This document shows, piece by piece, positions 1 to 8,909 of a stretch of DNA of 64,000 nucleotides. Under the pieces are notes generated by a model. The model had not been told where the DNA came from and searched no databases. It worked only from the letters and a program-made list of their open reading frames with translations. How positions within the stretch are numbered: position 1 is the first letter of the stretch; each line of letters opens with the position of its first letter. Made by a program: the position numbers and the translations under genes. Source of the stretch: CAIWTU01 sp963815135 (GTDB taxonomy: Bacteria; Desulfobacterota; Desulfuromonadia; Geobacterales; Geobacteraceae); assembly GCA_963815135.1 (NCBI GenBank), contig CAWFFO010000011.1, forward strand, positions 777,100 to 841,099. The letters are read 5' to 3'.

Positions 1-1
1 T

Positions 2-3000
2 GCAAGTAAAGGTGTGGAGCTGTTGGTGGAACGTCCCGGTATGGTACGCAGCGAAGTGCTTGCCGCCAACGCCCGCCGGGTGGAGCCATTTTTCTGGCAG
101 ATCGCCGTTTCCTGCCACGACGCGGCAAAGGCTTCTTCACAGCTTTACGCCCTCAAATGCGACATAGAGCAGGATTACCCGATCCACGTTGCAACACTCT
201 CCGGAGATGTCGCCGCGTACAAGGTCCACGGAGCTCCCGAACTCCTGTCGAGATACTACCCGGAACTCAGAAGACGAGATTTCCTTTCTTCCGTCACCAT
301 TGGCCACAGCCGCTATTCCACCAATACCCTTCCTACGGTATTGCGCGCCCAGCCGTTCGCACTGCTGGGACACAACGGGGAGATCAATACCATCGCCCGT
401 TTGCGGGAAGAAGCCGTCATGCTGGGGATTCCGTTGCCTTCGGAGGGAAGCGACTCGCAGGACCTGAACAGGATTCTGGAAGGGTTGATCTTCCATTACG
501 GTATGAGCCTTTTTGAAGCAATGGAGATGGTTTTCCCTCCGATCTTCAGTGAAATGGAGACGATGAACGATGATCACAGGTCCCTGTATACCTGGTTTCG
601 CCGGTTTCTGCCCGCCAGTGCCCAGGGTCCCGCAGCGATCATTGCCCGTTGCGCCGACAGATGCGTTTTCAGCGTCGATGCCATGGGGTTGCGGCCTCTC
701 TGGTTCGGGGAGACTGAAAAGGAATATTTCGCATCATCTGAACTGGGAGTTGTCCATCATGAAGAAATTGTGGGTGACCCGAAACCGCTTGCTCCGGGAG
801 AAAAAATAGGCCTGAAAATCATAGCGGATAAATCAGTGCAGGTTCTGGAACATCACGAACTGCGCAGTGAAATATATTCTCGTTTCAGCAAAAAAAGGAA
901 CCTTGCGGCATCTTTCAAAAAGCTCACCTCCGGGCCGGAACTGGAAAAAAATCCGAAAAGTGAGAAAACCTGGTTTTCAGGCGGGGCCGGTTTGCGACAG
1001 GATAACCTGCTGACGGCCCTGGGCTGGAAAACGAGCGACGTCTCATATGTCAGGGAAATGGCGAAAAGCGGCAGCGATCCCGTCGGGTCGCTGGGTTATG
1101 ATGCCCCGCTCGATGCGCTGGCAGGTACGACCGGGAATATCCCCGACTTTTTCAAAGAGCAGGTGGCTGTTGTGACAAACCCGGCCATAGACCGGGAACG
1201 GGAAGCCGAGCATTTTTCCACCAGGGTTTATCTGGGATCGCGACCGGTCCCCGGAGGGGCTGCGCAATTCTCGGTGGAGCTGGACTTGCCTCTTCTGCTG
1301 GGGGGACAACGACCGGGTGTCCCGCCTGTCGGTCCGGATGGCGCAGACAAGTATGGGACCTGCACCCTCGAAGCACTTCTTTGCGGATTTGCAGCGGAAC
1401 GGGGACGCCCGCGCGTTATTACATGCGCCATGCGCCGCGATGAATCGATCAATGGGGCTCTGGAACGGATCGCACATGAAGCTGTTGCCGCAGTTTTAAG
1501 GGGGTGCCGCCTGCTGCTGGTTGATGATGGCGCCGCATTTGGCCCTTCGCGAGACTTCCTCGATCCTTTTTTGGCGGTCGCGGTCCTGCATAAGGTGCTC
1601 ACGGAAAATACCGATGCGGCAGGACACAGCCTGCGACGTAAATGTTCACTGGTGCTGCGTTCCGGCGCACTGCGCTCCCTGCATGATCTCATTTTTGCCC
1701 TGGGAATGGGCACGGACGCGTTATGTCCGTATCTCATGTGGGAAATTGCATCCCGGGAAGATGGCGGAACGGAAAATCTGCTTTCTGTTCTCCATGCCGG
1801 ACTGGAAAAGGTCATTTCGACCATGGGCACCCACGAAATAGGCGGTTACGGGAAATATTTCGCTTCCATCGGGCTCTCGTCCGAATTGGCGGAAGTATTC
1901 GGTACCCCTAATTTTTGCGGATCCACAGGTGTCGGCCTTACCTTCGCACGGCTTGAGGAAGACAACCGGTCGCGCGGCGCCATTGCGCGGAGCAGAAAAC
2001 AACTCCCCATGGAGGTTCCATTCCGAATTTATCCCCGGATTTGGAAGATGGTGGGGGCCGTGGCGAAAATGGAAGAGAACTACGCCGACCTTTCCCGCCT
2101 GATAAGCGGACTGGAAAAGGAAAACCCTCTCTCCATAAGACATCTGACTGATTTCCGTTTCAAGGAAGAGCTGGTCATCGACCCGGACGAAGTGGATTCC
2201 ACGGTGGGCGGACACGACCTGCCCATAATCATCTCGGCCATGAGTTTCGGCTCGCAGGGGGAGACGCCCTTCAGAATTTACGCGGAAGCTGCCAAAAGGC
2301 TCAATATCGTCTGCATGAACGGCGAGGGGGGGGAAATTGCCGACATGCTCGGGAAATACCGGAAAAACCGGGGTCAGCAGATAGCCTCTGGCCGCTTCGG
2401 GGTAACCATGGAATATCTCAACTCGGCGGATTTCCTGGAGATCAAGGTAGGGCAGGGGGCCAAGCCTGGCGAGGGAGGGCATCTGCCAGGATTCAAGGTA
2501 ACGGAAAAGATCGCGGCGGCCCGCCATGCGACTCCCGGGGTATCTCTCATATCGCCATCCAACAACCACGATATCTACTCGATCGAAGACCTGGCGCAGA
2601 TAATAGAGGAACTGCGTACGGCAAATCCCCATGCGCGCATTTCCGTCAAGGTGCCGTCGGTGGCGGGAATAGGTACCATAGCACTGGGGATCGCCAAGGC
2701 CGGAGCCGATATCATCACCATAAGCGGTTATGATGGAGGCACCGGCGCGGCGCGCAAGCACGCCATACGACATGTGGGATTTCCCTTGGAAATCGGGGTG
2801 CGTGAGGCACACCGTGCACTGGCGGAGGCGGCTCTCCGCTCCAGGGTGGAAATATGGGCGGACGGCGGGATGAAAACGGGCCGGGACGTGGTCAAGCTCA
2901 TGCTACTGGGAGCGGACAGGGTCGGCTTCGGTACCATGGCCATGGTCATTATCGGTTGCACCACCTGCAGGGGGTGCCATCTCGGCACCTGCCACGTGGG

Positions 3001-4192
3001 TATCGCGACCCAGATCGAAACCCTTGCCGAGGCTGAAGAACAGGGGCTGAAGCGATTTGTGCCACGCGTACTGGAGAACGGTGTAATCTACCAGAGTACT
3101 TTTTTCCGTGCCCTGGGTCAGGAGATTCGTTCCATAACTGCCAAGCTCGGTTTCAGGAGGTCGCAGGACCTGGTCGGGAAGGCGGAGCTTCTGGCCCAGA
3201 CGCGGGGGCTGGAACTGCTGGACCTGTCCGGTTTGCTCGAACCTGTCGCCGCAGGCCTGCCGCGGGAAGAGGAAAGCGCGGTCCGCATAATCCGCAAGCC
3301 GCTCAATTATCTTACCTCTCTTATTTCGATGCTGGTCACGGAGTCATTCAAAAATGGAGAAAGCAGCGTCCATTATGACGATTACAGCGTGTCCAGTTCC
3401 GACCGGGCCCTGGGAACCTATCTGGCGGGGGCTATGACCCGCGGGCAGATTGATGGAACCATCTCGGGCGGCAAAGAAGCCCTTCTGCACTTCCGTCGTG
3501 ATTCCATCCCGGGAAACGGACTCGCGGCATTCAATATACCGCCGATCAACATTTCCGTAGAAGGTGGAGCCCAGGACGGGGTCGGAAAGTCCGCACGCGG
3601 CGGAAATATAGTCATCCTGAAGGGAGAAAACCGTAAAGGAGTTCATGTCGGCGGTTCCGTCGGTAAGGGGCTCGCATACGGAGCGCAGGGAGGGGTTTTC
3701 CTTGTCCAGGGAAATGCCGACAGCCGCGCATGTGTCCGCCTTTCAGGGGCCGACGTGGTTATAGGGGGGCGCATCGAGCGGCCGCTGAATGACGGTTTGG
3801 GCTGTCTCGCGGAGCGGGCAAACATAAAGGGGTTCGCTTTTGAATATATGACCGCCGGACGTGTCGTGGTGCTCGGCGACCCGGGTCCGTGGATCTGCTC
3901 GGGGATGACCGGCGGGGTCGTATATTGTTATCTCGACAGCGAAATGGGCATGGACAGGGACGCCCTTCGCCGCAGGATCGCATTGGGCGCCGGAGTCGAG
4001 ATCCGTGATATGGACGAAGCGGATATCGTCCAGGTCGAAGAGCTCCTGTTTCACTATTACCGGGAACTGCTTCATTCCCACCAGGAAGAGGAAGCGGACC
4101 GGGTGGAGAAAGTAATCTCCGGATGCCGGAACAGCTTTGTTAAAATTGTTCCTTTGAAAATAAAAGTGAAGCCGTTGCAGACAACCGAGTAG
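2..4192 (+). CDS. gltB: Glutamate synthase large subunit (GltB-type), 5' truncated by window edge
   Basis: Makes glutamate from glutamine and 2-oxoglutarate in the cytoplasm. The reading frame is open from base 2, so the GTG at 14 is not the real start and the catalytic N-terminal Cys lies outside the window. Numbering from base 14, the rest of the class II amidotransferase domain (GHSRYSTNT, HNGEINT) fills roughly residues 1-290. A central domain follows, then the FMN-binding synthase domain starting near PIIISAMSFGSQGE (737). The iron-sulfur motif has Cys 982, 985, 988 and 993 (CTTCRGCHLGTC), which is one Cys more than the usual 3Fe-4S pattern. The C-terminal GXGXG beta-helix domain is at about 1130-1330. 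No gltD is seen downstream. Family assignment is firm. Confidence 0.93.
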   Translation, partial: ASKGVELLVERPGMVRSEVLAANARRVEPFFWQIAVSCHDAAKASSQLYALKCDIEQDYPIHVATLSGDVAAYKVHGAPELLSRYYPELRRRDFLSSVTIGHSRYSTNTLPTVLRAQPFALLGHNGEINTIARLREEAVMLGIPLPSEGSDSQDLNRILEGLIFHYGMSLFEAMEMVFPPIFSEMETMNDDHRSLYTWFRRFLPASAQGPAAIIARCADRCVFSVDAMGLRPLWFGETEKEYFASSELGVVHHEEIVGDPKPLAPGEKIGLKIIADKSVQVLEHHELRSEIYSRFSKKRNLAASFKKLTSGPELEKNPKSEKTWFSGGAGLRQDNLLTALGWKTSDVSYVREMAKSGSDPVGSLGYDAPLDALAGTTGNIPDFFKEQVAVVTNPAIDREREAEHFSTRVYLGSRPVPGGAAQFSVELDLPLLLGGQRPGVPPVGPDGADKYGTCTLEALLCGFAAERGRPRVITCAMRRDESINGALERIAHEAVAAVLRGCRLLLVDDGAAFGPSRDFLDPFLAVAVLHKVLTENTDAAGHSLRRKCSLVLRSGALRSLHDLIFALGMGTDALCPYLMWEIASREDGGTENLLSVLHAGLEKVISTMGTHEIGGYGKYFASIGLSSELAEVFGTPNFCGSTGVGLTFARLEEDNRSRGAIARSRKQLPMEVPFRIYPRIWKMVGAVAKMEENYADLSRLISGLEKENPLSIRHLTDFRFKEELVIDPDEVDSTVGGHDLPIIISAMSFGSQGETPFRIYAEAAKRLNIVCMNGEGGEIADMLGKYRKNRGQQIASGRFGVTMEYLNSADFLEIKVGQGAKPGEGGHLPGFKVTEKIAAARHATPGVSLISPSNNHDIYSIEDLAQIIEELRTANPHARISVKVPSVAGIGTIALGIAKAGADIITISGYDGGTGAARKHAIRHVGFPLEIGVREAHRALAEAALRSRVEIWADGGMKTGRDVVKLMLLGADRVGFGTMAMVIIGCTTCRGCHLGTCHVGIATQIETLAEAEEQGLKRFVPRVLENGVIYQSTFFRALGQEIRSITAKLGFRRSQDLVGKAELLAQTRGLELLDLSGLLEPVAAGLPREEESAVRIIRKPLNYLTSLISMLVTESFKNGESSVHYDDYSVSSSDRALGTYLAGAMTRGQIDGTISGGKEALLHFRRDSIPGNGLAAFNIPPINISVEGGAQDGVGKSARGGNIVILKGENRKGVHVGGSVGKGLAYGAQGGVFLVQGNADSRACVRLSGADVVIGGRIERPLNDGLGCLAERANIKGFAFEYMTAGRVVVLGDPGPWICSGMTGGVVYCYLDSEMGMDRDALRRRIALGAGVEIRDMDEADIVQVEELLFHYYRELLHSHQEEEADRVEKVISGCRNSFVKIVPLKIKVKPLQTTE

Positions 4193-4305
4193 CTGTAATC
4201 TTGCCAACGGGTGAAAATAACTTATACTGATACTGGTTCTGAATGACTCGGCAGCATGTCGTTTTATTAAATAAAATATCGTCAAAAGTTTTTTCAGGAG
4301 GAAAA

Positions 4306-4464
4306 ATGGAAAAGTACCGCTGCATGATATGTGATTACATTTATGATCCGGCTGTGGGCGACCCTGGAAACGGGGTTGAACCAGGCACTTCCTTCGATGC
4401 ATTGCCTGACGACTGGGTATGCCCGGTTTGCGGAGTCGACAAGGATAATTTCGAAAAGGTATAG
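4306..4464 (+). CDS. Rubredoxin
   Basis: Small cytoplasmic one-iron electron carrier of 52 residues. Two CxxC motifs, CMIC at residues 6-9 and CPVC at 39-42, ligate the iron. The aromatic and acidic residues around them (YIYDP, PDDWVCPVCG) are typical. The ATG at 4306 follows an AGGAGG Shine-Dalgarno. An upstream in-frame extension from 4243 has no ribosome binding site and does not resemble rubredoxin. A hairpin separates it from the ferredoxin gene, so the two may be co-transcribed. Rubredoxins in anaerobes often serve oxygen or superoxide detoxification, but no partner gene is present here. Confidence 0.95.
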   Translation: MEKYRCMICDYIYDPAVGDPGNGVEPGTSFDALPDDWVCPVCGVDKDNFEKV

Positions 4465-4470
4465 CGCCGC

Positions 4471-4497
4471 TCCTCCCGTAACGGGTTTACGGGAGGA
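4471..4497 (+). terminator. Hairpin between rubredoxin and ferredoxin genes
   Basis: Perfect 11-bp stem (TCCTCCCGTAA pairing with TTACGGGAGGA) and a 5-nt loop, just after the rubredoxin stop. No strong U-tract follows, so it may be a weak terminator, an attenuator or an mRNA-stabilising stem. Confidence 0.5.
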
Positions 4498-4532
4498 ACT
4501 TAATTTCTTCGCAATTATGTAGGAGGCTTCAT

Positions 4533-4721
4533 ATGGCCGGAAAGCCTTATGTCGATCAGGATGTGTGCATCAGTTGCCGCCTTTGCGTGGAAACTGTTCC
4601 CGAGGTGTTCCTTATGAACGGGGATGACATGGCCGAGGTTTACGATCCGTTCGGTGCGTCGGAAGAAAAAATCCAGGAGGCCATTGACGGCTGCCCGGTC
4701 AACTGTATTTCCTGGGAGTAG
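4533..4721 (+). CDS. Single-cluster 4Fe-4S ferredoxin
   Basis: Low-potential electron carrier of 62 residues. Cys 12, 15 and 18 lie in CISCRLC and the fourth ligand is in DGCPVNC near the C-terminus. This is the arrangement of monocluster ferredoxins of the Desulfovibrio africanus Fd I type, which also carry the VP/AP after the third Cys and a CIxWE ending. A second Cys in CPVNC resembles the extra Cys of that family. An AGGAGG precedes the ATG. It lies between rubredoxin and an orphan receiver; its redox partner cannot be deduced. Confidence 0.93.
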   Translation: MAGKPYVDQDVCISCRLCVETVPEVFLMNGDDMAEVYDPFGASEEKIQEAIDGCPVNCISWE

Positions 4722-4740
4722 AAGGAGTACATGTCACGGC

Positions 4741-5142
4741 ATGAGTGAAAAGATGAACATTAAAATATTGTATGTCGAGGATGAACTGACCACACGAAGG
4801 ATGATAATCGGGATACTGCGCAGAAAATTTTCCATCGTTCACGAGGCGAAGGATGGCCGGGAAGGGCTGGCTCTTTTTCGCAAACACAATCCTCATATCG
4901 TTATTACCGACAGCAAGATGCCGTTGATGGATGGTATTGAGATGTCCAGGGAAATCAAATTGATGTACCCGGAAATTCCCATTATTTTCACGACCGCCTG
5001 CGAGGAACCGGAGTTCATGGAAAAACTCGATCAGATCGGGATCAAATGGAGATTTGTGAAGCCGATAGACGTAAAGGAATTATTGGGAACCATCGAGATT
5101 ATCGGTATGGACCTGGAATTGAAAGCACAAAACAGCATGTAA
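4741..5142 (+). CDS. Stand-alone response regulator receiver protein
   Basis: Receiver domain without an output domain, about 133 residues. Acidic pocket in LYVEDE, phospho-acceptor Asp in VITDSKMPLMDG, conserved Thr in IIFTTA and Lys in FVKPID. It is preceded by GGAG about 14 nt before the ATG at 4741; an alternative ATG at 4753 is possible. No kinase is adjacent. Such proteins act through protein-protein contacts in phosphorelays or chemotaxis; the target is unknown. Confidence 0.88.
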   Translation: MSEKMNIKILYVEDELTTRRMIIGILRRKFSIVHEAKDGREGLALFRKHNPHIVITDSKMPLMDGIEMSREIKLMYPEIPIIFTTACEEPEFMEKLDQIGIKWRFVKPIDVKELLGTIEIIGMDLELKAQNSM

Positions 5143-5230
5143 ATTGCTGGTTCATGTTCGTTGCCGGTTTGTTTTCATTATACAGGACCCGGCACAAAGC
5201 CGCTTTGGTCCCCGGAAGGAGGCTTGAACC

Positions 5231-5626
5231 GTGATTACGGATAAGATAAAGGAATTTGTCGAGGGAATTGACCTTGCTTACGTGGCTTCATCTGACCTGG
5301 AAGGCCATCCGCACCTGGCCGCAGTTAGGGGTTTGATTGCCGCTGATTCCAGGCACATTGTGTTTTCCGGATGGTTCTGCCAGAAAACCATAAGCAATGT
5401 TGCGGGGAATCCGCGGATAGCCATTGCTGTAATGGATTCGTCAACAGGTGAGGGGTACCAGTTTATCGGAATGGTTGAAAAGACCATGGATATCGGTATT
5501 CTCGACGGCTACGACCCGGGAGTCGAATCGCCTGCAACTCCGCAGGTCCTCTATCAGCTTGCGATTCGCGTGGACGAAATCATGGAATTCACCCATGGGG
5601 TTCATACTGACCGGTCACTTAAATAA
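5231..5626 (+). CDS. Pyridoxamine 5'-phosphate oxidase-family FMN-binding split-barrel protein
   Basis: Protein of 131 residues resembling the small flavin split-barrel family: N-terminal helix, the strand segment LAYVASSDLEGHPHLAAVRG, then the IVFSGWFCQKTISNVAGNPRIAIAV core found in such proteins. The GTG start at 5231 follows GGAAGGAGG. The substrate is unknown; family members bind FMN, F420 or haem. The gene is followed by about 340 bp without a gene. It may be a single-gene unit or the end of the rubredoxin-ferredoxin group. Confidence 0.8.
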   Translation: MITDKIKEFVEGIDLAYVASSDLEGHPHLAAVRGLIAADSRHIVFSGWFCQKTISNVAGNPRIAIAVMDSSTGEGYQFIGMVEKTMDIGILDGYDPGVESPATPQVLYQLAIRVDEIMEFTHGVHTDRSLK

Positions 5627-5963
5627 TTTTCATCCGGAAAATATTTGCCGGGAATTGGCTCCGGACTCTACCGCAGCAAATAATAAAGGGGCAATATTGT
5701 CGTACGAACCGGGTAAAAACAGCTGTCCTGGTTCGCTTTCCACTTAAAATGCATTAATGTATTAAAAGTGTATTATTGACTTCTGAACTGACTTTCCCTT
5801 GCATCACACCTTTCGCAGAAAGCTCCTTCCAGGGGTATGATAAATCCCCCATTTTACCCGGTATTCCCGCTGATACTGCGGTTTGACAGTCGAAGTAAGC
5901 CTGCTATTATTAATGAACAGTCCGGTGGAACTGTCATTTTCCTTGCTCCCCGTGGTAAACTGC
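5627..5963. other. Intergenic region, no gene recognised
   Basis: Moderately AT-rich spacer before the Act-like operon. No tRNA, clear terminator or conserved small open frame is seen; it presumably holds the promoter of the downstream cytochrome gene. Confidence 0.4.
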
Positions 5964-6478
5964 ATGAAAAAATTGTGGCTTATCTCCGGGATACTGTTGG
6001 CAGCCTGCTTTGTTGCCGCCGGCCTGGCGTTGATGTACAACCTGCCGATTGATATTCGGGACCGATCCCCTGTCCAGCCGATTGCATTCAGCCACAAGCT
6101 GCACGCGGGCGACAACGGCATCCCTTGTCTTTTCTGCTACCGCTACGCTCCCAGGTCGCCGGTCGCCGGGATTCCCACGGTTGCCACCTGCCGGGCCTGT
6201 CACCTCTACATTTCTCCGGAAGCTCCGGAAATCAAAAAGTTAATGGTGTTCTGGAATAATAAGCAGCCCATTTCCTGGGTCAGGGTTTACGGCCTGCCGG
6301 ATCACGTGTATTTCCCGCACATGATGCATATACGCGCCGGACTTGCGTGTACTGCCTGCCACGGAGAAGTGGCCTCCATGACGCGCATTACCCGATCCGT
6401 GGATTTCAAAATGGGTGGTGCCTCGGGTGTCACCGGAGCAGGAACGTGAGTATAGATTGTTGGATGTGTCACAAGTAA
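5964..6478 (+). pseudogene. actA: ActA-like multihaem cytochrome c of alternative complex III (frameshifted)
   Basis: Membrane-anchored periplasmic cytochrome: an N-terminal helix (MKKLWLISGILLA) followed by haem motifs. Reading through one frameshift gives CLFCY, CRACH, CTACH, CLGCH and CWMCH, matching the five-haem ActA layout. The first site has Tyr in place of the axial His (TAC where CAC is expected). At 6413-6415 a GGG run seems to lack one G. In the observed frame the protein ends early as KMGGASG, whereas adding one G restores KMGWCLGCHR and a stop at 6478. Neighbours are ActB, C, D and E homologues or remnants. The base loss may be real or an error. Confidence 0.8.
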
Positions 6479-6503
6479 AAGCGCTCTAGAAAGCTGACAG
6501 TTC

Positions 6504-6576
6504 GCCACGAAGGCACCAGTAACACGAAATTAACAACATGGATTTTAACCTGATTTCTTCGTGAACTTCGTGCCCC
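6504..6576. repeat. Inverted repeat between actA and actB remnants
   Basis: Sequence with CACGAAGGCAC on the left and TTCTTCGTGAACTTCGTGCC on the right, an imperfect dyad of the dispersed intergenic type. It lies inside what is normally a tight operon. Confidence 0.4.
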
Positions 6577-6628
6577 GGTGATGAGAAATCCGTTTTTTGC
6601 GAATGCATCAAATATTGTCGGAGACGAA

Positions 6629-6662
6629 ATGGATCGGAGAACTTTTTTAAAACTTGGCGCAA
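6629..6662 (+). pseudogene. actB: ActB remnant: Tat-type leader only
   Basis: Begins MDRRTFLKLGAM, the twin-arginine type N-terminus expected for the large iron-sulfur/molybdopterin-like ActB subunit, but the homology stops after about 12 codons. The following bases run straight into the interior of ActC in another frame, with an in-frame TGA at 6663-6665. Nearly all of ActB (normally around 900-1000 residues) is therefore absent. Confidence 0.65.
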
Positions 6663-6665
6663 TGA

Positions 6666-7742
6666 CGCCGGCCGATCCTGCGCGCCGCGGAGGCGATGAC
6701 GGTTTTCACGATTACCGTGGCCGGTCTTTTCCCTCTTATTCACCTGGGGCGCAACTGGATATTCTATTTCCTGATCCCTTATCCCAATCAGCGCGGGATG
6801 TGGCCCAATTTCCGCTCGGCGCTCTTGTGGGACATGACGGCAATCTTCACTTACATCATCGGCAGCAGCCTTTTTCTCTATCTGGGGATGCTCCCCGACC
6901 TGGCCGTGGCCCGCGACCGGGCGAGCGGCTGGCGACGAAAGCTTTACGGGCGCTGGCAATGGGATGGCGTGGTACTGCACGGGAGTGGACGATTTTTCGC
7001 CAGGCTTCAACCCTGATGGCGGCACTGATCATCCCGGTGGCGGTATCGGTGCATTCCATAGTTGCCTGGGATTTTGCCGTCACCGTGGTGCCCGGCTGGC
7101 ACAGCACCATTTTCCCCCCATATTTTGTAATCGGGGCCATCCTTTCCGGTGTGGCAGCAGTAATCACCCTGATGATCATCATCCGCAGGGTTTTCCACCT
7201 GGAGGATTACCTGACCCCTATCCATTTCGACAACATGGGAAAGCTGCTGCTGGTCATATCGATCCTCTGGTCATATGCCTATTTCGTTGAGGTGCAGACC
7301 ACCTGGTATGCCCATGAGCCGATCGAATGGGAAGTCTTCAGCTTCATGGCCGGAAAATATACGCCTCTGCTGCTGATCATGCTGATCGGCAATTCGCTTC
7401 TGCCGATCGCGGCCCTCTGCTTCAAAAGGCTGCGTCGCTCCATCCGCGGTCATGCTGGTGGTAACACTGCTGGTCAACGTCGGCATGTTCATCGAACGCT
7501 TCCTGATCATCGTGCCGTCGCTCTCCCACAAGAACATGCCCTTCGTCTGGGGAACCTACGTACCATCCTGGGTTGAAATATCTATTACCGCGGCTGCCTT
7601 CGCCGGTTTTGCGCTGCTGTATACCTTCTTCGCCAAGTGTTTCCCGATGGTGGCGCTGACCGATGTGAGAGAACTGGAGGTGCGGCAGGCCGAGGTTCCG
7701 ATGGGTCGCGTCAAGGTGCCGTCGATAGCGGGGAAAGATTAG
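6666..7742 (+). pseudogene. actC: ActC-like NrfD-family quinol-interacting membrane protein (5' deleted, frameshifted)
   Basis: Polytopic membrane subunit of the NrfD/PsrC family. Homology starts abruptly at RAAEAMTVF. It continues through IHLGRNWIFYFLIPYPNQRG, a motif typical of ActC, and ends at 7742. The N-terminal 100 or so residues are missing. Two further frame changes are needed, near 6940 (after WRRKLY) and near 7440 (before MLVVTLLVN). After correction about 355 residues with many hydrophobic segments remain. Without its N-terminus and ActB the complex is unlikely to work in the usual way. Confidence 0.8.
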
Positions 7743-7884
7743 AGAATGGCTTCCGCCGTCTGGCAGATGGCAATTAGAAACCATAAGATGCCGGAGGCCA
7801 GCGGCCGGATGCAAACAGCAATAACAGAACTTTGGGGATAGAAATGTCAATCTTCGGATTTGACACCCGTAAAGGATTTGATGA

Positions 7885-8394
7885 ATGGAAACCCTTGGAA
7901 TTTTCTCTGATATTGATACGGCGGGCAAAGCGGTGGATGATCTTCTCAGGGAAGGATTCCCTGAAGACAGGATCACCTCGCTGACATCCGTTCCCTATCC
8001 AGAAGGAGTGCTGGTGAAAACCGTCCGGCGCACCTGGTTCCGCTGGCTGTCGCTTGCAGGCGGGTTCACCGGCGCCTGTACGGGTTTTCTCCTGGCAGCA
8101 GGCACCGCCTGGCTCTATCCGGTGCAAACCGGTGACAAACCGATAATAGCCTATTATCCCACCGGCATTATTACCTATGAGTTCACCATGCTCTTTGCCA
8201 TTATCGGAGCCATTGTCGGGATGTTCCTGGAGATGAAACTTCCTCCATGGGGAAAACGGCCCTATGATCCGGACATAGCCGAAGGATGTATCGGGATCAG
8301 TGTAACAGTCCCGTCAGAAGAAGAGGGCGGTCGGGCTGAACAGATCATGAAGATTGCCGGCGCAATAAGGACCACCGCGGAGGAAACATTGTGA
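7885..8394 (+). CDS. actD: ActD-like DUF3341 membrane protein
   Basis: 169 residues with two predicted membrane helices (around 55-75 and 100-125) and a soluble N-terminal part starting METLGIFSDIDTAGKAVDDL. This is the DUF3341 layout of the small alternative complex III subunit ActD, which forms part of the quinol:acceptor oxidoreductase membrane sector. The frame is intact and overlaps the next cytochrome gene by 4 bp, as expected for coupled translation. Confidence 0.88.
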   Translation: METLGIFSDIDTAGKAVDDLLREGFPEDRITSLTSVPYPEGVLVKTVRRTWFRWLSLAGGFTGACTGFLLAAGTAWLYPVQTGDKPIIAYYPTGIITYEFTMLFAIIGAIVGMFLEMKLPPWGKRPYDPDIAEGCIGISVTVPSEEEGGRAEQIMKIAGAIRTTAEETL

Positions 8395-8846
8395 AGCGCG
8401 TTTTTCTGCTGATAATTCTGCTGTCAACGCCTTTGTTGATGGCGTCGCTGGAAATGGATGAGCAGCCTTCCTACAAGCCCTATGAGGCTCCGGTCCTGGC
8501 CCCTCCGCCAGACTCCGTTCCGGTTTCCGGCAAGGAAGTTGTCTCTCCGGATACTGTGAAGAAAGACCCTGTCGCTCCGACCAGAGAGTCTCTGTCACAG
8601 GGTAAAACCCTCTTCACCATCAATTGCGTCATGTGCCATGGTGAAACCTCGGCGGAACGCGGTCCGGTGGGCAAAAAACTCAATCCGCCCCCCCCGGGGC
8701 TCGATCACGACATGGTCCGGGGTCTCAGCGACACGCTCATTTTCAACGCCGTAACTTTCGGTTTCGGACGCATGCCTCCTTTCCGCGACAAACTTTCCCC
8801 CGAGGAACGGTGGAACCTGGTTAATTTCCTGCGAACCCGTAAATGA
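8391..8846 (+). CDS. actE: ActE-like monohaem cytochrome c
   Basis: 151 residues with an N-terminal signal/anchor (MKRVFLLIILLSTPLLMAS), a Pro-rich linker and one cytochrome c domain with CVMCH near residue 80 and a distal Met in GRMPPF. It corresponds to the ActE electron-transfer subunit of alternative complex III. Its start overlaps the DUF3341 gene. No actF follows; the next gene is convergent. Confidence 0.88.
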   Translation: MKRVFLLIILLSTPLLMASLEMDEQPSYKPYEAPVLAPPPDSVPVSGKEVVSPDTVKKDPVAPTRESLSQGKTLFTINCVMCHGETSAERGPVGKKLNPPPPGLDHDMVRGLSDTLIFNAVTFGFGRMPPFRDKLSPEERWNLVNFLRTRK

Positions 8847-8909
8847 CGAAAGCCGGCAATTGCGCCGGCCTGTCTGTCCATGGGCTTTGCACGATGTCCG
8901 GCAATCCCG

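Noticed and set aside
6629..7576. A fused Tat-leader membrane protein encoded at 6629-7576
   Set aside because: The residues between the leader and the membrane part are out-of-frame ActC sequence; the frame is an artefact of the deletion plus a frameshift.
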